Source of the DNA: Candidatus Bathyarchaeota archaeon
Lineage (GTDB): Archaea > Thermoproteota > Bathyarchaeia > TCS64
DNA: 22,501 nucleotides
NCBI GenBank assembly: GCA_026014515.1
Contig: JAOZIG010000232.1
Coordinates: forward strand, 1-22,501
Reading direction: 5' to 3'
The notes beneath the pieces were generated by a model that ran no database searches, was not told the DNA's origin, and was given only the letters and a program-made list of their open reading frames with translations. The first letter of the stretch is position 1; every line of letters begins with the position of its first letter. Of the stretch, positions 16,503 through 22,501 are shown piece after piece. A program made the position numbers and the translations under genes.

Positions 16503-17803
16503 AGCCATACATGCTGAGCCTCACAGAGGCAACACAAGCAATCAAAAAAGGCACACTAACACCCAGAGAATACACAGAGTCACTACTAGAAAGAATCAAC
16601 ACCACCGAACCAGCCATCCACGCATGGGTAACCATCGAAACAGAGAAACTCCTAGAGGCAGCAGACAGAGCCACCGAGACAAAGCCAATGAACAGGCTCC
16701 ACGGAGTCCCCATCGGAGTAAAAGACATCTACAGCACAGCCGGGACACGCACCACCATGGGGTCACCAATATACCGAGACAACATACCCGACACAGACGC
16801 CGCCATGGTCCAAAAGATCAAGGAAAAAGGCGCCATAGTACTAGGCAAGACAGAGACAACAGAGTTCGCACTCCACGACCCAGCCCCCACCACAAACCCA
16901 TGGAACACACACCACACCCCCGGGGGCAGCAGCAGCGGATCAGCCGCAGCAGTAGCAACAGGCATGTGCCCCGTAGCCTTCGGCAGCCAAACAGGGGGAT
17001 CAGTCGTACGACCAGCCAGCTACTGCGGCATAGTCGGAGTGAAACCAACATACGATCTACTCAGCCGAGAAGGAGTCTACCCCCTAGCATGGAGCCTAGA
17101 CCACATAGGATACATGACACGCACAGTTGAAGACGCCCACCACATGCTCGCGGCACTCACAGACAGCGATAAACAATGGAGTCTCCCGGAGAAGCCCCCT
17201 AGAATAGGTGTGCTTAGAAGCTATTTCAAGGAAAACGCCCAAGAAGAGGTCTGGGATGGATACGAGAAGACCATCGCAAAGCTCTGGGGAGAAGGAGCAG
17301 AGATTATAGAAGCTTCGTTGCCGGAGAGCTTCAAACTTGTACCTGATGTTCACAGGGTCATCATGGCTGTAGAGGTAGCGGCAGTCCACGAGGACCAGAT
17401 AAGGACCAAGCAAGATGATTACGGCGACTTTATCAGAGGATTCATCATGTCAGGACTCCTAGTACCAGCCACAGCATACCTCAGAGCACAGCGCCTAAGA
17501 GGCACAATAATCGAAGACATGAAGAAACTCATAGACCAATACGACTGTGTAATATGCCCGTCCACGACAGACACCGCACCAGAAGGACTAGCATGGACAG
17601 GAAGCCCAGCCTTCAACGCACCATGGAGCCTCACAGGGTTCCCGTCAATAACAATACCATCAGGACTAGCCCCTAACGGGTTACCGCTGGGACTGCAACT
17701 AGTGGGAACGCCTCTTAGCGAGTGGAGTCTACTGAAGATAGCTGGATGGTGTTTTGATAAGATCGGGTTTGATACCCGTCCAAGAGACCCCTATACACCT
17801 TAG
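16499..17803 (+). CDS. amidase-signature hydrolase, GatA/AtzE-like
   Basis: 434 residues, amidase signature family. The Ser-cisSer-Lys triad is visible: Lys75 in GVKDI, Ser144 in TPGGSSSGSAAAVATG, and Ser168 in GSQTGGSVVRPASYCGIVGVKPT (24 residues between the two serines, as in FAAH). The segment SREGVYPLAWSLDHIGYMTRTVEDA matches GatA closely. It is shorter than bacterial GatA (about 480) and has no GatB partner in the window. It could be a free small-amide hydrolase with a GatC-like helper (AtzE/AtzG type), or the catalytic part of a tRNA amidotransferase whose GatB is elsewhere. Its stop overlaps the convergent HD gene by 4 bp. Confidence 0.92.
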   Translation: MKPYMLSLTEATQAIKKGTLTPREYTESLLERINTTEPAIHAWVTIETEKLLEAADRATETKPMNRLHGVPIGVKDIYSTAGTRTTMGSPIYRDNIPDTDAAMVQKIKEKGAIVLGKTETTEFALHDPAPTTNPWNTHHTPGGSSSGSAAAVATGMCPVAFGSQTGGSVVRPASYCGIVGVKPTYDLLSREGVYPLAWSLDHIGYMTRTVEDAHHMLAALTDSDKQWSLPEKPPRIGVLRSYFKENAQEEVWDGYEKTIAKLWGEGAEIIEASLPESFKLVPDVHRVIMAVEVAAVHEDQIRTKQDDYGDFIRGFIMSGLLVPATAYLRAQRLRGTIIEDMKKLIDQYDCVICPSTTDTAPEGLAWTGSPAFNAPWSLTGFPSITIPSGLAPNGLPLGLQLVGTPLSEWSLLKIAGWCFDKIGFDTRPRDPYTP

Positions 17804-18573
17804 AGGGTCTTTATCTCTTCACCGTTCATGGTGGCGATAACCTCTACAAGCTCAGGGACACCGCTACTCCTAATCTTCCGCCCCATCACTTCCTCGATCT
17901 GGAATATACCCGCCGGGTTCTCCATAGTTACCTGAATAGATACAGGTTTTTCCTTACCCCGCAGTATCTCCACCTTTTTGATGGCTTGAGCCGAGATACT
18001 GTGGATATCGTTTTTTCCAGAAAGATAGGGTACACGGCTTCGTCCTTCAGCCATATCCGTGCCATCAGCGATAGTGACCGCCCCGGCTTCTACGCTGAGA
18101 CATGGAACAGAGTCGTTTGAACTGAATAATGCGTGGAGAACCTCGCATTTGATCCTGTAGGCTAGCTCAGGGTCATCGTGATAAACACGGTTTAGAACCC
18201 TATCAAGTATGCCCATGGATAGGAAAGTGCTACTTTGCTCGTGATTGATCCTGTGAACAGCGTTGCCTACATCATGCAGGTATGCTCCTAGAAGCACGAT
18301 GAGCTGGGCATCATCATAGCCACATATTCCATGAGCCACACTACTTGGCTCCACACGTGTCGTTAACAACTTGAATATCTCAAGGGCGCTGCCTGCGATT
18401 ATCTTGGCGTGTACTGGCCCATGGTCATTGTAGCCGAGGCGCTTGACAGCCATTATGTTGGCCATACGGAGATAGGTCTGAACCTCGATATCCTCCTGTA
18501 GCAGGTTAAATGTCTCAGCTAGGAGGGGTGAGTCAAGGTGATTATGAATTAAACGGCTGGATACTACGACCAT
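17800..18573 (-). CDS. HD-domain phosphohydrolase
   Basis: 257 residues. HD metal ligands are visible: NDHGPVH (His51, His55), the doublet His100-Asp101 in GAYLHDVGN, His107 and His111, and Asp170 in TIADGTDMAEGR. This matches the archaeal 'metal-dependent phosphohydrolase' type with YNDHGPVHA near the N-terminus. A C-terminal beta-strand domain (about 195-257; VEILRGKEKPVSIQVTMENPAGIFQIEEV) is present and unassigned. The substrate is likely a nucleotide or phosphorylated signal; no GGDEF, RelA/SpoT or cyclase gene is nearby. It lies 22 bp after the histidine kinase stop on the same strand, so the two are probably one operon. Confidence 0.88.
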   Translation of the reverse strand: MVVVSSRLIHNHLDSPLLAETFNLLQEDIEVQTYLRMANIMAVKRLGYNDHGPVHAKIIAGSALEIFKLLTTRVEPSSVAHGICGYDDAQLIVLLGAYLHDVGNAVHRINHEQSSTFLSMGILDRVLNRVYHDDPELAYRIKCEVLHALFSSNDSVPCLSVEAGAVTIADGTDMAEGRSRVPYLSGKNDIHSISAQAIKKVEILRGKEKPVSIQVTMENPAGIFQIEEVMGRKIRSSGVPELVEVIATMNGEEIKTL

Positions 18574-18595
18574 GCATTGAGTAAAGCAGACGGGC

Positions 18596-19315
18596 TTAAA
18601 GGTTCACCGCAGCCCGAGGTAACCTGATCTCCCAAGTGGTACCGACACCGGATTCACTGGTATAACTCATCTCGCCTCCATGACTCTCAATGATACGCTT
18701 CGCAGTGGGGATGCCGAGACCCTTTCCTTTCTTCTTTCCTGACATGAAGGGAGTGTCGATTACATCAGCGAGATCATCTGAGATGCCTGACCCAGTATCA
18801 TTGATGAGTATTGTAACCCAGTCATGCTCATCGACAACCTTAACCGATAATTCTCCGCCTTCTGGCATCGCCTCTAGGGCGTTCTGGAGAAGCTTTCTAA
18901 GAGCTAGGGCGGTCTTTGCTGGGTCGATGTTTATGGGCTCGGTTTCTTGATAATCTTTCAATATCTTGATGTTCTCGGGTATCTCAAGCTCGGAGAAGGA
19001 TAACTCAACAACCTTTACAGGGTCTACTTGGAGCCGTTGAAGTATATGCCCCTTATAATATTCTCTAAAGTTGTCCAGTATCGATGTTGCTTGTTGAAGG
19101 CTCTGTTTCACCATCACGTATAGTTGTTCGTTATCGGGGTTTCGCTGTATGAGGTAGATGGCGTTCTGTATTGTCTGTAGTGGGCTTCGTAGGTCGTGGG
19201 CTAGTTCTGATGATATGTGACCCATCTCTTCTATGACTCGTTGCTGTACCTGTTTATCCGTTGATGGATGGTTTTCCTCGTTCTCGCTCAAGCCTACTCC
19301 ACTCCTCATATCCAT
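18596..19315 (-). CDS. soluble orphan sensor histidine kinase
   Basis: 239 residues with no membrane segment. The HisKA-type dimerisation helix carries the phospho-acceptor His40 in SSELAHDLRSPLQTIQNAI. The HATPase domain has an N-box LRKLLQNALEAM (Asn145), a G1 box NDTGSGI (172-178), an F-box around DTPFMSGKKKG, and a G2 box GKGLGIPTAKRIIESHGGEM. The first 30 residues are acidic and unstructured, so there is no sensing domain; input is probably from a partner. No response regulator or receiver domain is seen in the window. The start is ATG 19315 (an alternative ATG is two codons on). A TATA-like element (about 19338-19346) lies upstream. Confidence 0.92.
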   Translation of the reverse strand: MDMRSGVGLSENEENHPSTDKQVQQRVIEEMGHISSELAHDLRSPLQTIQNAIYLIQRNPDNEQLYVMVKQSLQQATSILDNFREYYKGHILQRLQVDPVKVVELSFSELEIPENIKILKDYQETEPINIDPAKTALALRKLLQNALEAMPEGGELSVKVVDEHDWVTILINDTGSGISDDLADVIDTPFMSGKKKGKGLGIPTAKRIIESHGGEMSYTSESGVGTTWEIRLPRAAVNL

Positions 19316-19380
19316 GTATATTGAAGCGGTTTATGGATTTCTATATTGTATCTTTGAGTAGAACCTATTTAGGCGAAGAC

Positions 19381-19393
19381 GCATCTTTGATGC
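19381..19393. promoter_or_regulatory. small inverted repeat at the Eis-like gene start
   Basis: GCATC-TTT-GATGC ends 3 bp before the ATG at 19397. A TATA-like CTATTTAGG (19367-19375) about 27 bp before the ATG suggests a leaderless message, which would put this dyad across the transcription start, a normal place for an archaeal repressor. Confidence 0.3.
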
Positions 19394-19396
19394 ATT

Positions 19397-20608
19397 ATGG
19401 CTGAAGAGTATAGGTTCCATCGTCCTGAAACAGAAGAGGATTATGAGCAACTCTATGATGTTATGAGACGCAGTTTCACAAACGAAGACGTGGATGTCAT
19501 TGTGAGACGCTTAGTGGAGCACCACCCAGAGATGACTGAAACAGACTATTTCATGGTAAAACAGGGTGACGAAGCGGTGGCGGGACTCATACTGATTCCA
19601 CAGAAGTGGAACATTGATGACGTAGAAATGAAGGTAGCCGAGATGGGTTGCGTGGGAACCGTGCCAGAACACAGGAGACATGGAGTCCAGTGGATACTCA
19701 ACAACCATTTCGATGAATACGCCAAGAGCAGGGACTATGATATGTGTGTTCTAGCAGGGATACCATACTTCTACAGGCAATTCGGATACCAGTACGCAGT
19801 CGAACTAGACTATGAGACAAAGATCGACCTCAATAAGCTACCAACAGAGACAAGCCTTGTTTCCAGAGAGTTCAAAGACAGCGACATACCTGAGGCTCAG
19901 CGTCTCTTAGAGCACATACAGAGCAATTATCTTGTTCATAGCATCAGAACCCCGGAGATGTGGAAGATGCAACAAGAGACAGGCACCTATGGGGCGGAAC
20001 CCTTCAAAGGAACTGCGATACTGGATAACGAGAAGCTAGTAGCCTACTATAGATGGTGGGCAGAGGAAGAAGTATTCAACATAAAGGAACTAGCCCTCAA
20101 ATCTGACGCCTACATTGAAGAGGTTGCGGCATGCATCAGGCGGGAAGCTGAGGAAAAGGGCGCTAAGAGGATTAAGACCAAGCTAAGCGACGAGGACGCT
20201 TTCTCAAAATATCTTATTGGGTTAGGTGCGGAGACAATCAAACCATATGGTTGGCAGATAAAGCTCCTTGATCCAAGAAGCTTCATTGAGAAACTAGGAC
20301 CAGTGCTTGAGAAGAGGCTTGCAGAGTCAGAGTTCAAGGGACTGACAAAGGAGCTGCGTATGAATTTCTGGAAATACAAGATAAAACTAGATTTCAAGGA
20401 TGGAAAACTGGTCTCAGTGGAACATGTTTCGGAGGCAAAACGGGTCCTCGGCATGAACCCCTATGCGTCTATACAGCTTTTCCTCGGGTTTAGAAGCAGA
20501 GAGGATCTTGATTATGCGTATCCTGATTTCTATATCAGGGGCGGAAACGAGGGTCTCATTGATGTCTTGTTCCCAAGGAAACCCGGGTACATCCACTACT
20601 GCTATTAA
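19397..20608 (+). CDS. Eis-like GNAT acetyltransferase with SCP2-like C-terminal domain
   Basis: 403 residues, the usual size of Eis-family proteins. The N-terminal GNAT domain (about 8-150) carries VGTVPEHRRHGVQWILNNHF with the R-R-H-G-V-Q acetyl-CoA loop, followed by VLAGIPYFYRQFGYQYAVELD, which is characteristic of Eis (FYRxFGY). A second GNAT-like region (about 155-285) is followed by a C-terminal segment (about 290-403, LRMNFWKYKIKLDFKDGKLVSV onward) that fits the SCP2-like fold. Such enzymes acetylate amines, but the substrate here is unknown. It starts the plus-strand group with the helicase and PhzF. A function in antibiotic resistance should not be assumed. Confidence 0.9.
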   Translation: MAEEYRFHRPETEEDYEQLYDVMRRSFTNEDVDVIVRRLVEHHPEMTETDYFMVKQGDEAVAGLILIPQKWNIDDVEMKVAEMGCVGTVPEHRRHGVQWILNNHFDEYAKSRDYDMCVLAGIPYFYRQFGYQYAVELDYETKIDLNKLPTETSLVSREFKDSDIPEAQRLLEHIQSNYLVHSIRTPEMWKMQQETGTYGAEPFKGTAILDNEKLVAYYRWWAEEEVFNIKELALKSDAYIEEVAACIRREAEEKGAKRIKTKLSDEDAFSKYLIGLGAETIKPYGWQIKLLDPRSFIEKLGPVLEKRLAESEFKGLTKELRMNFWKYKIKLDFKDGKLVSVEHVSEAKRVLGMNPYASIQLFLGFRSREDLDYAYPDFYIRGGNEGLIDVLFPRKPGYIHYCY

Positions 20609-20650
20609 ACTACCCTTTTAGCTTGGCAAATGTATTCGTAGGGGATAGAG

Positions 20651-21769
20651 ATGAGCCGCTTCGATGAGTTACCCCTGAGCCCAGAATTACTAAAGGGTAT
20701 ACGTAAGATGGGGTTCACCCAGATGACCCCCATACAAGTCGAGGCAATCCCCTTGCTACTGGAGGGGAGAGATGTCATCGGGCAGGCTCAGACAGGAACA
20801 GGAAAGACAGCTGCCTTCAGTATACCTATGATCAACCAAATAGACGCAACGAACCCAGACACACAGGGACTCGTAATAGCGCCTACGCGGGAACTGGCGA
20901 CACAGATAGCAGCACATATCAGAGGACTAGCCAAGTACACCGATGCCCGGATATTCTGTTTTCATGGCGGAGGTAATATCTACAAACAGGCTGAACTGAT
21001 GAGACGCCCAGCACACATTATCGTAGCGACACCGGGGAGACTGTTGGATTTGATCTACCGTCGAAGAGCAGTGGACCTGAGCACTGTGAAATATGCGGTG
21101 GTTGATGAGGCGGATAAGATGCTGGAGCTTGGATTCATCAGAGAGGTAAGGGATATTCTGAGTAAGCTTCCCTTCGTGAGACAGACGAGTCTATGGTCTG
21201 CTACTATTACTGAAGACTTGCTTGAGATCGCGACGCGGTTTATGCGTCATCCTAGAAAAGTCATAGTCTCTAGTAATGAGATCGCACAGGAGAACGTTGA
21301 ACAATACTACTTATCGGTGACAGATGAAAACCGGGTAGAAAGCCTCTACAAGATACTGAACAACGTGGAGGTGGACAGGGGATTCATCTTCTGCAATACA
21401 CGAGAAACAGTGGATCAACTGGTTGAACTGATACAAGAAGAAGGCTATCTGGTAGAGGCACTGCATGGTGGATTTACACAGACACAGCGAGACCAAGCAT
21501 ACACCAAGTTATTGAAACGACAGGTAAGGTTCCTCGTCTCAACAGATGTTGCGTCAAGAGGCATCGACATCAAAGGAGTCACTCATATCATCAACTATGA
21601 GGTGCCTGAAGACCCAGAGGTCTATTATCACAGGATAGGAAGGACAGCTAGGATCGGAGAAAAGGGCAAAGCGATTACACTGGTCTCAGATTCGGAGATG
21701 AAGTACTGGGAAAACATCAGGGAGATGACAGGCACAGAGCTCCTTGAGTACATGGTTAGGATAAGCTGA
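20651..21769 (+). CDS. DEAD-box RNA helicase
   Basis: 372 residues, a near-minimal two-RecA core with no extension. All motifs are visible: Q motif FTQMTPIQ, I AQTGTGKT, Ia APTREL, GG, Ib TPGR, II DEAD, III SATI, IV GFIFCNT, V STDVASRGID, and VI HRIGRTAR. It unwinds or remodels short RNA duplexes using ATP. Archaeal members of this size are linked to ribosome assembly and cold response. It starts 42 bp after the Eis-like gene and ends 26 bp before the PhzF gene. Confidence 0.96.
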   Translation: MSRFDELPLSPELLKGIRKMGFTQMTPIQVEAIPLLLEGRDVIGQAQTGTGKTAAFSIPMINQIDATNPDTQGLVIAPTRELATQIAAHIRGLAKYTDARIFCFHGGGNIYKQAELMRRPAHIIVATPGRLLDLIYRRRAVDLSTVKYAVVDEADKMLELGFIREVRDILSKLPFVRQTSLWSATITEDLLEIATRFMRHPRKVIVSSNEIAQENVEQYYLSVTDENRVESLYKILNNVEVDRGFIFCNTRETVDQLVELIQEEGYLVEALHGGFTQTQRDQAYTKLLKRQVRFLVSTDVASRGIDIKGVTHIINYEVPEDPEVYYHRIGRTARIGEKGKAITLVSDSEMKYWENIREMTGTELLEYMVRIS

Positions 21770-21795
21770 TTAGATAATCGCGTGTATTGCTTGGT

Positions 21796-22501
21796 ATGAA
21801 TCTACCACTTCACATTGTCGACGTATTCGCTGAAGCGAAGTATGAGGGAAACCAGTTAGCGGTCTTCATAGACAAAGAGGGACTCTCCACTGAGCTTATG
21901 CAGAAGCTGGCAACTGAGATGCACTTCAGCGAGACCACGTTCATCACTGCACAGGACAAGAAAAACAGAGTATTCAAGGTAAGAATATTCACAGTAGAAA
22001 GCGAGCTACCCTTCGCGGGACACCCGACTCTGGGTACAGCGTACATCGCCCAGAAGCTACTAGGAGAGAAGGTAGACAAGCTCACACTAGACCTCAAAGC
22101 AGGCATGATTCCAGTTGAGATTAGTTACGAAGGAGACGAGCCCAGCATACTCTGGATGAGACAGCTCCCCCCAGAGTTCGGAGACACTCATCCGGTAGAA
22201 AAATTCGCGGAGTTCCTTGGACTCGAACCAGATGACTTTGATACCGATTACCCGATTCAGGAGGTATCCACAGGGGTCTACTTCTATATGATTCCATTGA
22301 AGACACGGGATGCGTTACTCAGGGTTAAGATCGACTTTGATAAACTAGCCGAATACAGCAAGGACAAGAAGGCGAAATGGCCATTCATGTTCACAAGAGA
22401 AACAGATAGTTCCGAGAATCACATCAAAGCAAGGATGATCACTAGCTTCACTGAAGACCCGGCTACTGGAAGCGCAAACGGGTGCTTTGCTGGTTATCTT
22501 G
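21796..22501 (+). CDS. PhzF-family epimerase/isomerase, cut by the window edge
   Basis: The first 235 residues of a protein whose family is usually 260-300. The PhzF hallmarks are present: GNQLAVF near the N-terminus, the catalytic Glu in MHFSETTFI, ESELPFAGHPTLGTAYIA, and near the cut SFTEDPATGSANGCFAGYL. The fold is two pseudo-repeats with the active site between them. PhzF proteins isomerise small acids with no cofactor; outside phenazine producers the substrate is usually unknown, and no phenazine genes are present. The start is the ATG at 21796. Confidence 0.95.
   Translation, partial: MNLPLHIVDVFAEAKYEGNQLAVFIDKEGLSTELMQKLATEMHFSETTFITAQDKKNRVFKVRIFTVESELPFAGHPTLGTAYIAQKLLGEKVDKLTLDLKAGMIPVEISYEGDEPSILWMRQLPPEFGDTHPVEKFAEFLGLEPDDFDTDYPIQEVSTGVYFYMIPLKTRDALLRVKIDFDKLAEYSKDKKAKWPFMFTRETDSSENHIKARMITSFTEDPATGSANGCFAGYL

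Noticed and set aside
16462..17130. A 222-residue open frame (+) rich in Arg, His and Pro
   Set aside because: It lies wholly across the amidase and its partner in another frame; its composition is what T-poor, C/A-rich codons give when shifted. No domain is visible.

Overview
The window is from an archaeal chromosome. The 16S rRNA gene has an archaeal-type 5' end and an intact anti-Shine-Dalgarno 3' end. Both rRNAs are flanked by complementary strands of the kind that form archaeal processing stems. TATA-like boxes sit about 25-45 bp before start codons, most genes have no clear Shine-Dalgarno, and TTG/GTG starts are common. The gene content is also archaeal in flavour: a DPM1-like glycosyltransferase, a VGGP-motif S-layer-like protein, PadR and ribbon-helix-helix regulators. 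An Asgard lineage such as Thorarchaeota is possible, but I cannot assign the lineage from reading alone.

Layout. 1-3.6 kb: a UspA stress protein (-), a ribbon-helix-helix regulator (+), a class I methyltransferase (-), a small GNAT acetyltransferase (+), and a secreted/membrane coiled-coil protein of unknown role (+). 3.7-8.7 kb: an rRNA operon on the minus strand, 16S then 23S. The spacer has no tRNA, no 5S gene follows, and both processing stems are visible. 8.7-9.8 kb: a PadR regulator (-) divergent from a small TRAM-like protein (+), with two related palindromes between them that look like PadR operators.

9.8-17.8 kb: a cell-surface block. It holds a cellulose-synthase-like membrane GT2, a DPM1-like GT2 (-), a GT4 and a 950-residue Cys-rich secreted protein that is probably an S-layer or other surface protein with few N-glycosylation sequons. 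A tiny GatC/AtzG-like subunit overlapping a GatA/AtzE-like amidase follows. The three glycosyltransferases and the surface protein fit together as glycan assembly plus a glycosylated envelope, but this is inference from proximity.

17.8-22.5 kb: an HK-HD pair (-) made of a soluble orphan histidine kinase and an HD phosphohydrolase. Then come an Eis-like GNAT (+), a DEAD-box RNA helicase (+) and a PhzF-family isomerase (+) cut by the right edge. The last three are closely spaced (42 and 26 bp) and may be co-transcribed.

No CRISPR array, insertion sequence, integrase or phage gene is visible. The points most worth a second look are the paired palindromes at the PadR locus, a pair of inverted repeats between two divergent glycosyltransferases, the odd start of the GT4 gene, the tRNA-less structured rRNA spacer, the minimal amidase pair, and two uncharacterised envelope proteins.
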